Below, piece after piece: positions 1 through 7,666 of a stretch of 64,000 nt of DNA. The DNA is taken from positions 109,676 through 173,675 of the forward strand of contig DINS01000035.1 in the NCBI GenBank assembly GCA_002426015.1. The letters are read 5' to 3'. The notes below the pieces were generated by a model. It made no database searches and was not told the DNA's origin. It saw only the letters and a program-made list of their open reading frames with translations. Made by a program: the position numbers and the translations under genes. Positions within the stretch are counted from its first letter, which is position 1. Each line of letters opens with the position of its first letter. The stretch is from Flavobacteriaceae bacterium UBA5534 (GTDB taxonomy: Bacteria; Bacteroidota; Bacteroidia; Flavobacteriales; Flavobacteriaceae).

Positions 1-1
1 G

Positions 2-1669
2 AAAGCTAATCTCGAACTCAAGCTTGATGAGTTTGAAGAGCAATGGCATTTTGCTTCGTTAGAGCGTATTTTTATCGAAAAACGAATCTATCGCGACATT
101 GAAGAAGAAGAAACTTGGGAAGGCGTTATTGCTGCCATCGGTAAAGGGCTCGAGCCACATATAAAACACCTTAAGCGAGCCATTACCGAAGAAGATATAG
201 TGCGGTTGACCGAAATCCGTATCAAGCGTATTTCAAAATTTGATATTGATAAAGCGCAACAAAAAATAGAAGCTTTAGAAGATCAAATTGCTCAAGTAAA
301 ATACGATTTAGAGCATTTGACCGATTATGCCATTGCCTATTTTACGCGTCTTAAAAACGATTATGGCAAAGGTAGAGAGCGACTGACAGAGTTGAGATTA
401 TTTGATGATGTTGATGCTACCAAAGTGGTCATCCGTAATACAAAGCTATATGTCAACAGGGAAGAAGGTTTTGTCGGTACGTCGCTCAAAAAAGACGAGT
501 ATGTATGTGATTGTAGTGATATTGATGATATTATAGTCTTTACCAAAGACGGTAAAATGATGGTTACAAAAGTCGATGATAAAAAATTCATTGGTAAAGA
601 CATCATTCACGTGGCAGTCTTCAAGAAAAAGGACAAGCGCACTATCTATAATATGATATATCGTGACGGAAGTAAAGGCCCTTCTTACGTCAAACGTTTT
701 GCAGTCACTGGTACAACTAGAGATAAAGAATATGACTTGACCAATGAAACCAAAGGTTCGATGGTTTGGTATTTTTCGGCGAACCCTAATGGAGAAGCCG
801 AAGTTATAACGATATTCCTACGACAGGTGGGAAGTATCAAGAAATTGAAATGGGACTTGGATTTTGCCGAAATCTTGATTAAAGGCCGAAATTCTAAAGG
901 AAACCTGGTGACAAAGCATGCCATAAAAAAGATTGAGCACAAAGAATCTGGAATATCAACCTTAAAGCCACGTAAAATCTGGTTTGACGACGCTGTGCAA
1001 CGCCTCAATGTCGATGGTAGAGGCGAACTCATAGGTGAGTTTAGAGGTGAAGATCGCCTACTCATCATCACGCAATCTGGACTGATAAAGACCATTTTAC
1101 CAGAGTTGACCACACATTTTGATGATGATATGATCATATTGGAAAAATGGATACCAAAGAAACCAATTTCTGCTTTGTATTATGATGGTGAAAAGGAACG
1201 TTATTATGTGAAGCGTTTCTTGATAGAAAATGAAAATAAAGAAGAAATTTTTATTTCAGAACACGATAAATCTCAATTAGAGATTGTCTCAACCGATTGG
1301 CGACCAGTGGCAGAAGTAGTGTTCGCAAAAGAGCGAAATAAGGACCAAAAAGATAATTTGGAGTTGAATTTTGAAGAATTCATCGCTGTAAAAGGCATCA
1401 AGGCACTAGGAAACCAACTCACAACTGATAAAATAAAGCAAGTGAGTTTATTGGAGCCATTGCCATATGATGAGCCAGAACCAACACCTGCCGAAGATAT
1501 TGAAGTAGTTGACGAAACAGATATGTCTGAAGAAGCATCTGAAGAATCAAAGACACATACACAAAATTCTAAAGACATAAAGTTAGAAATCACCAATATT
1601 GAAGGTGAAGATGATGATTCTGATGACAACACACAATTAGATGATAAAGGTCAGATTAAATTGTTTTAA
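2..1669 (+). CDS. parC: DNA topoisomerase IV / gyrase subunit A, C-terminal part (5' end outside window)
   Basis: The reading frame is open from the first bases of the window, so this is the 3' part of a longer gene; a GTG at position 200 lies inside the frame and is not the real start. The product is the DNA-cleaving A subunit of a type IIA topoisomerase. What is visible is a charged helical/coiled stretch (IEALEDQIAQVKYDLEHL) followed by the C-terminal beta-pinwheel-like region that wraps DNA. No GyrA-box (QRRGGKG-like) was found, which favours ParC over GyrA. The last 65 or so residues are strongly acidic (EGEDDDSDDN), a low-complexity tail. Family assignment comes from the overall character of the C-terminal domain and is fairly secure; ParC versus GyrA is less so. 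Confidence 0.82.
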   Translation, partial: KANLELKLDEFEEQWHFASLERIFIEKRIYRDIEEEETWEGVIAAIGKGLEPHIKHLKRAITEEDIVRLTEIRIKRISKFDIDKAQQKIEALEDQIAQVKYDLEHLTDYAIAYFTRLKNDYGKGRERLTELRLFDDVDATKVVIRNTKLYVNREEGFVGTSLKKDEYVCDCSDIDDIIVFTKDGKMMVTKVDDKKFIGKDIIHVAVFKKKDKRTIYNMIYRDGSKGPSYVKRFAVTGTTRDKEYDLTNETKGSMVWYFSANPNGEAEVITIFLRQVGSIKKLKWDLDFAEILIKGRNSKGNLVTKHAIKKIEHKESGISTLKPRKIWFDDAVQRLNVDGRGELIGEFRGEDRLLIITQSGLIKTILPELTTHFDDDMIILEKWIPKKPISALYYDGEKERYYVKRFLIENENKEEIFISEHDKSQLEIVSTDWRPVAEVVFAKERNKDQKDNLELNFEEFIAVKGIKALGNQLTTDKIKQVSLLEPLPYDEPEPTPAEDIEVVDETDMSEEASEESKTHTQNSKDIKLEITNIEGEDDDSDDNTQLDDKGQIKLF

Positions 1670-1688
1670 CACTTAAACAAAGAAACTC

Positions 1689-1772
1689 ATGATATTTAGA
1701 TTGGTTACAATAGTACTATTAGCTGCAATTGCTTACTATTTGTACAAAATTTATCAAAAAGGAAATAGATAG
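1689..1772 (+). CDS. putative 27-residue single-pass membrane peptide
   Basis: A small ORF begins 19 bases after the topoisomerase stop and encodes 27 residues. Residues 2-19 (IFRLVTIVLLAAIAYYLY) form one hydrophobic helix, followed by a short basic tail (KIYQKGNR). It reads like a tiny membrane peptide with positive-inside topology. It may be co-transcribed with the gene upstream. There is no recognisable family, and a chance ORF cannot be excluded; conservation in related genomes would decide. Confidence 0.4.
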   Translation: MIFRLVTIVLLAAIAYYLYKIYQKGNR

Positions 1773-1793
1773 GTTTTAAAAGTTTGATTAGAT

Positions 1794-2150
1794 ATGCTTG
1801 CAGAAATTCATCCAAAGTTGCCGATGCGTAACAAGACCATTACAAAAGATTTCTATTTGAACATATTGGGTTTTAAACAGTTAGGAAGTGCAGATTACGA
1901 CGCCTATTTGATGTTGAAAAGGGACAACATTGAAATACACTTCTTTGAGTTTGCAACTCTTGACCCAAAAGAGAATTATGGGCAGGTTTATATCAGAGTT
2001 GAAGATATTGACAAATTATATCAATCGTTTTTAGACCAAAAAATAAATATTCATCCCAATGGCGATTTACAGACAAAGCCATGGGGACAAAAGGAGTTTT
2101 CAATACTCGACCCTGATAACAATTTATTGACCTTTGGTCAAAGTATATAG
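1794..2150 (+). CDS. VOC-superfamily protein (bleomycin-resistance/glyoxalase-like)
   Basis: This 118-residue protein has the single-module length of bleomycin-resistance/glyoxalase-fold proteins. Its features are an N-terminal strand and helix (ITKDFYLNILGFKQLG), a central strand with a potential metal or ligand residue (IEIHFFEF), the module boundary YIRVEDIDKLYQSF, and the typical C-terminal FSILDPDNNLLTFGQ. Family members dimerise and either bind drugs such as bleomycin or act as metal-dependent lyases and dioxygenases; the substrate cannot be told here. The start ATG at 1794 is the only good one. The gene converges with the terC-like gene across a 16-base gap. Confidence 0.85.
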   Translation: MLAEIHPKLPMRNKTITKDFYLNILGFKQLGSADYDAYLMLKRDNIEIHFFEFATLDPKENYGQVYIRVEDIDKLYQSFLDQKINIHPNGDLQTKPWGQKEFSILDPDNNLLTFGQSI

Positions 2151-2166
2151 CAAAAACAAGAAGTGT

Positions 2167-2964
2167 TTAATTCTTATTTTTTGATTTTTTTTGAATTCTG
2201 AAATTCAAAAACTCAACAAACAATGAGAATGCAATTGCAAAATACAAGTATCCTTTCGGGATGGCTCCAACTTCGTTTCCTAAAAATTTAGTATGCGATA
2301 AGTGTGCAGCTTCGGTAATCAACATAAAGCCAATTAAAATAAGAAAAGCCAAGCCAAGTAATTGCATACTGGGATGCGCATCAATGAATTTTCGTATAGG
2401 GTTGGCAAAAACAATCATGATAATAATAGAGATTACAACAGCAATAATCATCAACATCAGATTGTAATTGTGATTAGGGTGTAAGCCATTGGTCATTCCA
2501 ACTGCAGTAAGTATGGAATCGATAGAGAAGATAAAATCAATCAACAATATCTGGGTGATGGCATGTGATAATGATTTTATTTTTCTCCCTTTTAATTCGT
2601 TCTCATCATGATCTGGCATTTCTACTTTTTCATGGATTTCTGATGTGCTCTTGTAGATAAGAAACAAGCCGCCAGCCAGTAAAATAACAGCTTGCCAACT
2701 AATGGCCACATGCAACCAAGTGGTCTCTACGGTATAAAAAGGTTCTTTTAAACTTATTAAAAAGGATACAAAAAACAGCAGAATAATTCGCTGAACCATT
2801 GCCAACAACAATCCAATATTGGTTGCTTTGCTACGTTGGTGTTCTGGGAGCTTATTGGCTGCAATCGATATGAATACAATATTGTCGATCCCTAAAATGA
2901 TTTCCAAAAACGTCAAGGTCAACAAGGCCATAATGGCATCACTTGTCAATAAAAAATCTAACAT
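2167..2964 (-). CDS. TerC family integral membrane protein
   Basis: The product is 265 residues with about seven hydrophobic segments. It carries the two TerC signature motifs: FLEIILGIDNIVFISI near residue 20 and a mirrored LIDFIFSIDSILTAVG near residue 145. The Asp residues in these motifs are typical of the family, which is linked to metal ion (often manganese) export or to tellurite resistance. A charged cytoplasmic loop (EKVEMPDHDENELKGRK) sits mid-protein. It is likely co-transcribed with the lipoprotein gene just upstream, with a one-base gap. TerC family membership is clear; the transported ion is unknown. Confidence 0.92.
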   Translation of the reverse strand: MLDFLLTSDAIMALLTLTFLEIILGIDNIVFISIAANKLPEHQRSKATNIGLLLAMVQRIILLFFVSFLISLKEPFYTVETTWLHVAISWQAVILLAGGLFLIYKSTSEIHEKVEMPDHDENELKGRKIKSLSHAITQILLIDFIFSIDSILTAVGMTNGLHPNHNYNLMLMIIAVVISIIIMIVFANPIRKFIDAHPSMQLLGLAFLILIGFMLITEAAHLSHTKFLGNEVGAIPKGYLYFAIAFSLFVEFLNFRIQKKSKNKN

Positions 2965-2965
2965 A

Positions 2966-3352
2966 TCAATTTACTTTTTTTGCGGTTCCTTGCTCTACAC
3001 GTAGTTTTTTGTTTGGTTTTTTTGCAGCCAGTCTATACTCAAAAGTATAGGTGCTGTCCGTTGTGTGCAAAATCTTAAAATGTATGGCTTCTTCTTCGGC
3101 TTTGCTTTTTGGGCGAATCGCTTTTTGAATAAACTCACAATCATTAATCCAACGTACAGAAGCCGAATCTACTTTGTTTTCAAAATAATCAATGTTAAGT
3201 GTGTCGGTCCTTATAAAACGTCCGGTTTTTGAAACACCATCAATTTCATAGGTAAACTCAAAAGTACCAGTTTTATAATCCTTGCAGTCGCGTTGTTTGT
3301 TGTAACACCCTGTAAATAAAATCATTATAAAAACACCAATAAAAAATTTCAT
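2966..3352 (-). CDS. small lipoprotein of unknown function
   Basis: The 128-residue product starts with a hydrophobic signal and a lipobox-like LFTGC with Cys at residue 16, so it is probably a lipid-anchored envelope protein. The mature part is rich in beta-prone segments (GTFEFTYEIDGVSKTG; DSTYTFEYRL) and ends in a basic region. No catalytic motif is visible. It lies directly upstream of the TerC gene with a one-base gap, suggesting one transcript. No family was recognised. Confidence 0.75.
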   Translation of the reverse strand: MKFFIGVFIMILFTGCYNKQRDCKDYKTGTFEFTYEIDGVSKTGRFIRTDTLNIDYFENKVDSASVRWINDCEFIQKAIRPKSKAEEEAIHFKILHTTDSTYTFEYRLAAKKPNKKLRVEQGTAKKVN

Positions 3353-3460
3353 CTTCTAAATTTGAAGCATAAAATTAGTAAAAGAATTCATACTTACCAC
3401 AAGAATTTTTATAAGGCCAGTACGTTGAGAATTGCGTATTTGAATTTTTTATGAAGCAGA

Positions 3461-3847
3461 TTAGCTTTGTTCGAAATTTTTGAAGGTACCATCGTTATAG
3501 AAAATGACAATGCGCTCAATGGTTTTGTCGCTAGATGAGGTATTCATTTTAGAGATGATATCTTTTTGGTTTTTATTTTGAATCTCTATGTTTTCGGTTT
3601 TTGAGCCTTCGGAAGATGGAGCAGAAGGAAAGTGACCTTTACCATTTAACAGCCAATACAATTCAACTTCGGGAAAAGAAGCCAACACCTTAAGTACAAA
3701 ATCTAAACTCGGTTTGTTTCTTCCAGATAAAATATGTGAAATGCTCGAACGCTGCACACCAACTTTTTCGGCAAAAGAGGAGGCTGTTTCACCGTAAAAA
3801 TCGATGACCTTTTGGAGTCGTTTAGTAAAATCGTCACTGTTTATCAT
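3461..3847 (-). CDS. XRE-family helix-turn-helix transcriptional regulator
   Basis: The 128-residue protein has an N-terminal HTH_3/XRE domain (about residues 5-65): FTKRLQKVIDFYGETASSFA, then the recognition helix region VQRSSISHILSGRNKPSLDF. The Ser/Pro-rich middle is a linker, and the C-terminus (ERIVIFYNDGTFKNFE) may be for oligomerisation. A longer frame starts at 3901, but the ATG at 3847 is preferred. It gives the usual spacing to the HTH domain, and the minus-strand -7 box at 3879-3886 lies between the two candidates. The gene is divergent from the M14 peptidase gene, and palindromic TTACAAATGTAA-type sites lie on both sides of the spacer, suggesting autoregulation. Confidence 0.87.
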   Translation of the reverse strand: MINSDDFTKRLQKVIDFYGETASSFAEKVGVQRSSISHILSGRNKPSLDFVLKVLASFPEVELYWLLNGKGHFPSAPSSEGSKTENIEIQNKNQKDIISKMNTSSSDKTIERIVIFYNDGTFKNFEQS

Positions 3848-3875
3848 TGTAAACAAAGGAATCTCAAGATTGATG

Positions 3876-3887
3876 TTACAAATGTAA
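3876..3887 (-). promoter_or_regulatory. palindromic operator overlapping the -7 box of the XRE gene
   Basis: TTACAAATGTAA is an inverted repeat (TTACA-AA-TGTAA). Read on the minus strand it contains TACATTTG, which fits the Bacteroidota -7 consensus TAnnTTTG at 3879-3886. The box lies about 30 bases upstream of the XRE start at 3847. Overlap of a palindrome with a promoter box is what an autorepressor site would look like; binding is inferred. Confidence 0.5.
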
Positions 3888-4059
3888 ATATTATAGCTCA
3901 AATAGTCATTACATTTAACATATTTTATTCTTTTACATAAATCTAAACTTTATATATTGACATATAAATAACTGAAAATTAATATTGTAAATTGTAATTT
4001 TAAAACACATACACTTTTGTTTTTAAAAAATTCCTAATTCATTAGTTTTTTGTTTAGTG

Positions 4060-4125
4060 TTGTAAACAAAATAGGTATTAAAACATGTTTACATTTGTAA
4101 ATTCTTAAATGTTTACATTTGTGTA
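4060..4125 (+). promoter_or_regulatory. repeated operator-like sites / promoter of the M14 peptidase gene
   Basis: TTTACATTTGTAAA at 4088-4101 is a palindrome of the same type as at 3876-3887. A second, imperfect copy (TGTTTACATTTGTGTA) occupies 4110-4125. Both contain TACATTTG (4090-4097 and 4114-4121), matching TAnnTTTG. The 11-mer TTGTAAACAAA occurs at 4060-4070 and again at 3847-3857 at the start of the XRE gene. The second box ends 17 bases before the preferred start at 4139. The rest of the spacer (3902-4059) is AT-rich with no other feature seen. Confidence 0.5.
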
Positions 4126-4138
4126 TCAACTTTCATCT

Positions 4139-5284
4139 ATGACTTTACCATCACTTAAGCATTGGTTTAAAACCTATAAAGAATCTCAACTTTTTGGTCG
4201 CTATATTTTTGGCGATCATGTGTTGCCTTTAATTGAAAAACACAAATCAAATTTTAGAGTTGATTGTATTGGTCAATCGGTTTTAAAGAATGACATCCAT
4301 GTGATTACTATCGGAAATGGTAAAACCAAAATTTTGATGTGGTCGCAAATGCACGGTAACGAAAGCACAACAACCAAGGCGGTATTCGATTTGTGCAATC
4401 TTTTTGCTTTTGGTGAAGATAAAACCCTTCAAATTATTCTTAAATCGTGTACAATTGCTATTGTGCCTATGCTCAATCCTGATGGAGCAAGAGCTTATAC
4501 CAGAGTAAATGCTAATGATATTGACCTCAATAGAGATGCACAAGACCTTTCACAGCCTGAAAGCAAAGTCTTAAGGGCTTATTTTGATGACTTCAACCCA
4601 GATTATTGCTTTAACCTGCATGGTCAGCGTACAATTTTTAGTGCTGGATCAAATAATAAGCCTGCGACTGTTTCTTTTTTGGCGCCAGCGCAAGACGAAG
4701 CATGCACAGTGACACCAACTCGCAAAAAAGCGATGGAAGTAATTGTCGCAATGACCAAAAACCTGCAAAAGCAAATTCCCAACCAAATCGGTATTTATGA
4801 TGACGCGTTCAATATCAACTGTGTTGGTGATACATTTCAAAGTCATGACAAACCAACAATTCTGTTTGAAGCAGGCCATTTTGCCAATGATTATAATAGG
4901 GAAGTGGTTAGGGAGTTTATCTTTCAATCACTCATTATTGCTATCAATTATATCGCAAAGAAGCCTATAGGCGGCTCTAAATATGAGGCATATTTTGCTA
5001 TACCAAAAAATGAAAAGCTTTTTTACGATTTTATAATTAGAAAAGCCAAGGTTAATGCTCAAGTTGTTGATGTTGCCATTCAGTGCCAAGAGCAATTAGT
5101 GGGAAACAACATAGTATTTGTTCCAATTGTTGAAAGTATTTCTAATTTAGACGGTTTTTTTGGTCACAAAGAAATTGATGCCAAAGAGTATAAAGTTTTG
5201 GTTGATGGCAAAAAAGAGTTGGAGGTAGGAAACGAAATCGATTTCGTTACAATTAATACTGAAAAATTCGCATTGGTTTTGTAA
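4139..5284 (+). CDS. M14 family zinc carboxypeptidase
   Basis: The product is about 381 residues from the preferred ATG at 4139; an in-frame ATG at 4109 overlaps the operator-like repeats and is less likely. M14 metallopeptidase residues are visible: HxxE in SQMHGNEST (H72, E75), the substrate Arg in DLNRD (R132), the third zinc ligand in FNLHGQ (H161), and a candidate catalytic Glu in ILFEAGHF (E244). There is no signal peptide, so it is probably cytoplasmic. Family members cleave C-terminal amino acids or deacylate; the substrate is unknown. An Lrp-type regulator gene follows on the same strand. Confidence 0.87.
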   Translation: MTLPSLKHWFKTYKESQLFGRYIFGDHVLPLIEKHKSNFRVDCIGQSVLKNDIHVITIGNGKTKILMWSQMHGNESTTTKAVFDLCNLFAFGEDKTLQIILKSCTIAIVPMLNPDGARAYTRVNANDIDLNRDAQDLSQPESKVLRAYFDDFNPDYCFNLHGQRTIFSAGSNNKPATVSFLAPAQDEACTVTPTRKKAMEVIVAMTKNLQKQIPNQIGIYDDAFNINCVGDTFQSHDKPTILFEAGHFANDYNREVVREFIFQSLIIAINYIAKKPIGGSKYEAYFAIPKNEKLFYDFIIRKAKVNAQVVDVAIQCQEQLVGNNIVFVPIVESISNLDGFFGHKEIDAKEYKVLVDGKKELEVGNEIDFVTINTEKFALVL

Positions 5285-5299
5285 AATATTTTGTTTTTG

Positions 5300-5333
5300 T
5301 TGTGATATCTTCACCCGATTTCTATTATTTTTG
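5300..5333 (+). promoter_or_regulatory. Bacteroidota-type promoter of the Lrp/AsnC gene
   Basis: TTG at 5300-5302 is followed after 23 bases by TATTTTTG at 5326-5333. This matches TTG-N17-23-TAnnTTTG. It lies about 26 bases before the preferred start codon at 5359. The match is by eye. Confidence 0.5.
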
Positions 5334-5358
5334 TAGAAAATTTAAGAAAACACACAAA

Positions 5359-5838
5359 ATGGCAAAGTTTAAATTAGACGAAATTGATCACCAAATTCTG
5401 GATATGTTAATAGATAACACCAGAATTCCGTTCACTGATATCGCAAAAAAATTATTGATTTCAGCAGGAACTGTTCATGTTAGGGTTAAAAAAATGGAGG
5501 AAGCAGGAATTATCCAGGGTTCTTCTTTAACATTAGATTACAAAAAGCTTGGATATTCGTTTATAGCTTATGTTGGAATTTTTTTACAAAACACATCACA
5601 AACCAAGTTTGTGTTGGAGCGCATCAATAGCATACCGTTTGTGACCGTTGCGCACATTACTACTGGAAAATTTAATATCTTCTGTAAAATTAGAGCAAAA
5701 AATACGACACATGCCAAGGACATCATTTTTATGCTGGATGATATTGAAGGTGTTTATAGAACCGAAACCATGATATCACTGGAAGAAAGCATTAATGACA
5801 AAAAACGATTGATGCACACCATTTTTAACGAATTGTAA
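5359..5838 (+). CDS. Lrp/AsnC family transcriptional regulator
   Basis: From the ATG at 5359 the product is 159 residues, the usual Lrp/AsnC length; the frame runs open further upstream, but that stretch contains the promoter-like TATTTTTG and is unlikely to be translated. The N-terminal winged HTH (LDEIDHQILDMLIDNTRIPF, then IAKKLLISAGTVHVRVKKME) is followed by the RAM/AsnC ligand-binding domain (FIAYVGIFLQ ... VTVAHITTGKFNIFCKIRA ... IEGVYRTETMISLEES). Such proteins sense amino acids and control amino acid metabolism as oligomers. The target genes are not evident. A strong terminator follows. Confidence 0.92.
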   Translation: MAKFKLDEIDHQILDMLIDNTRIPFTDIAKKLLISAGTVHVRVKKMEEAGIIQGSSLTLDYKKLGYSFIAYVGIFLQNTSQTKFVLERINSIPFVTVAHITTGKFNIFCKIRAKNTTHAKDIIFMLDDIEGVYRTETMISLEESINDKKRLMHTIFNEL

Positions 5839-5855
5839 TTTGTTTGACATAAATA

Positions 5856-5890
5856 AAAAGCCCTGTGGTGAATTTCATTACAGGGCTTTT
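5856..5890 (+). terminator. intrinsic terminator after the Lrp/AsnC gene
   Basis: A perfect 11-bp stem, AAAAGCCCTGT / ACAGGGCTTTT, encloses a 13-base loop and ends in a T run. It starts 18 bases after the Lrp stop and precedes the DinB promoter. Confidence 0.85.
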
Positions 5891-5893
5891 CAG

Positions 5894-5901
5894 TATTTTT
5901 G
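5894..5901 (+). promoter_or_regulatory. -7 box (TATTTTTG) upstream of the DinB-family gene
   Basis: TATTTTTG matches TAnnTTTG and lies 18 bases before the ATG at 5920. No clear TTG is present at the expected upstream spacing, so only the -7 box supports it. Confidence 0.4.
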
Positions 5902-5919
5902 AGGTTCAAAATATAGTAT

Positions 5920-6435
5920 ATGACTGCAAAAGACCTTTCCGTTACAGAATACAATCCTTATTACAAGACCTATATAGACAAAGCTGGAACTTTGGATTTA
6001 GAAAATGGGTTAAAAACCAATTTTGAAGCCGTTGATGCATTCTTATCAAACTTGCCTAATGATAAGCTTGAATATCGATACGAAGAAGGCAAATGGACCA
6101 TCAAAGAAGTCATACAACATATTATCGATACAGAGCGCGTATTTACATACAGAGCGTTGCGAATTGCAAGAAAAGACCGAACACCATTGCCGGGTTTCGA
6201 CCAAGATGAGTTTGCATTGAATTGCGACGCCAATCGCAGAACTTTAAAAAGTTTGATGAACGAATATAAAGCGGTTAGAATGGCAACAATTGCTTTATAC
6301 GATAGTTTTACAGAAGAGATGCTTATGGAAATTGGCACTGCAAGCAATAGCGCATTATCAGTAAGAGCTGTTGCTTTTATCACTATTGGTCACGAAAACC
6401 ATCATTGTAAGGTTATTAAGGAAAGGTATTTGTGA
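5920..6435 (+). CDS. DinB family protein
   Basis: The 171-residue protein is alpha-helical and fits the DinB/YfiT-like four-helix bundle. Candidate metal-binding His residues are in VIQHIIDTERVF (N-terminal half) and GHENHHCKVI (C-terminus), with the typical LRIARKDRTPLPGFDQDEF segment between. Family members are putative metal-dependent transferases acting on small thiols or other substrates; some are DNA-damage inducible. The specific reaction is unknown. The gene converges with aroB. Confidence 0.87.
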   Translation: MTAKDLSVTEYNPYYKTYIDKAGTLDLENGLKTNFEAVDAFLSNLPNDKLEYRYEEGKWTIKEVIQHIIDTERVFTYRALRIARKDRTPLPGFDQDEFALNCDANRRTLKSLMNEYKAVRMATIALYDSFTEEMLMEIGTASNSALSVRAVAFITIGHENHHCKVIKERYL

Positions 6436-6509
6436 TTTAGATTGTTTTGCTATTTTGGCTTTACAAGCTTACACATTTGTATCGGTGTATAAGAACACGG
6501 AATTATATT

Positions 6510-7580
6510 CTAATTGTTGTTATAATACTCAAAGGCTTTTACAATCAATTTGTTATCAACCAAACAATCAATTTTTGGTTTTCCAATGGATTCAAGTAAT
6601 ACAAAATTGATATTGCCATGTTCATTTTTCTTATCATATTTTAAAAGTTCAATAATGGCCTCATAATCTGAAGGGTCAATTGTCACTTTTTTATAAGTAT
6701 TACTAATTACTTTGGTGATGTTCTCTAAATCTATTTTAGAAAACTGCAGCAATTCTGAAGAGATAAAACATTCCAAAATCATGCCTATAGCAATCGCTTC
6801 ACCATGCAACAAGTCGGTTTTGTTATTATCACTCAAATAAAATGATTCTATGGCATGGCCCAATGTGTGCCCAAAATTAAGGTGCTTGCGTATGGTTTGT
6901 TCATAAGGATCCTTGGTAACGATTTCTTTTTTGATTTCTACCGATTCGTGGATAAGAGCATCCAAATCGTCTAGAGTCAGTTTAGATAAATCAGTCAACT
7001 TATTCCAATAGTCTCGGTCGTAAATCAGTCCATGTTTTAACATTTCTGCTAGCCCAGATTTGAGATGATTTTGTGGGAGCGTTTCTAAAAAAGAAGTATC
7101 TATCAGTACCATATCACCAGAATGGATAACACCAACCTGATTTTTTAAAGTACCAAGATCAACACCTGTTTTGCCACCAACCGAAGCATCGACCATTGCC
7201 AATAACGATGTTGGCACGTTGATATATTTGATGCCACGCTTAAAGGTACAGGCGACAAAACCTCCCAAATCGGTCACGACGCCACCACCAAGATTGATTA
7301 TAATGCTTTTGCGGTCGGCTTCAAGTTCAGATAAAGCATTCCAAACACCAACGCAAGTATCAATGGTTTTGTGGTGTTCGCCAGCTTCAATTTCTATAAT
7401 TTCAAAAGGAATGTCTGTTTCGACCTCACTCATGAATTTTGTAAAGCAATGTTGATGTGTATGTGTGTCCACCAGTACAAAAATCCTAGAAAACTGCTGT
7501 GCTTTGAGATACCTATTGAGTTCTTGGTAAGCATTGGAATTGAAATGGATTGAATAGGTTTCTGTGGTAATGGATTTCAT
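6510..7580 (-). CDS. aroB: 3-dehydroquinate synthase
   Basis: This enzyme converts DAHP to 3-dehydroquinate, step two of the shikimate pathway. The 356-residue product shows the NAD-binding glycine-rich IINLGGGVVTDLGGF, the substrate segment INVPTSLLAMVDASVGGKTG, and the zinc ligands in GLAEMLKHGLI (Glu), FGHTLGHAIE (His) and LLHGEAIAIG (His). The frame extends ten residues further to 7610, but MKSITTETYS at 7580 fits the family N-terminus better. It is cytoplasmic and appears monocistronic, facing DinB and divergent from the proline dehydrogenase gene. Confidence 0.95.
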   Translation of the reverse strand: MKSITTETYSIHFNSNAYQELNRYLKAQQFSRIFVLVDTHTHQHCFTKFMSEVETDIPFEIIEIEAGEHHKTIDTCVGVWNALSELEADRKSIIINLGGGVVTDLGGFVACTFKRGIKYINVPTSLLAMVDASVGGKTGVDLGTLKNQVGVIHSGDMVLIDTSFLETLPQNHLKSGLAEMLKHGLIYDRDYWNKLTDLSKLTLDDLDALIHESVEIKKEIVTKDPYEQTIRKHLNFGHTLGHAIESFYLSDNNKTDLLHGEAIAIGMILECFISSELLQFSKIDLENITKVISNTYKKVTIDPSDYEAIIELLKYDKKNEHGNINFVLLESIGKPKIDCLVDNKLIVKAFEYYNNN

Positions 7581-7649
7581 GGACTTGATTTTCTTTAATT
7601 CAAACTTCAAAATAAGTGGTTTTTACTTAAATAATAGCTAACGAATACA

Positions 7650-7657
7650 TATTTTTG
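7650..7657 (+). promoter_or_regulatory. -7 box (TATTTTTG) upstream of proline dehydrogenase
   Basis: TATTTTTG matches TAnnTTTG and ends 9 bases before the ATG at 7667. The short leader would fit a weakly structured 5' end. A matching upstream TTG is not evident. Confidence 0.4.
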
Positions 7658-7666
7658 TCATTATTT

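Noticed and set aside
2..199. Topoisomerase reading frame might be a truncated pseudogene because the track starts at 200.
   Set aside because: The frame is open upstream to the window edge; the gene is only cut by the window.
2159..2175. Weak AAGAA/TTCTT hairpin between the VOC and TerC genes as a terminator.
   Set aside because: A 5-bp stem is too weak to claim; convergent genes probably end here, but the sequence does not show how.
3848..3901. N-terminal extension of the XRE regulator to 3901.
   Set aside because: The stretch contains the candidate promoter and operator, and the HTH spacing fits the ATG at 3847.
4109..4138. Upstream ATG of the M14 peptidase at 4109.
   Set aside because: It overlaps the operator-like repeats; the ATG at 4139 gives a normal family N-terminus.
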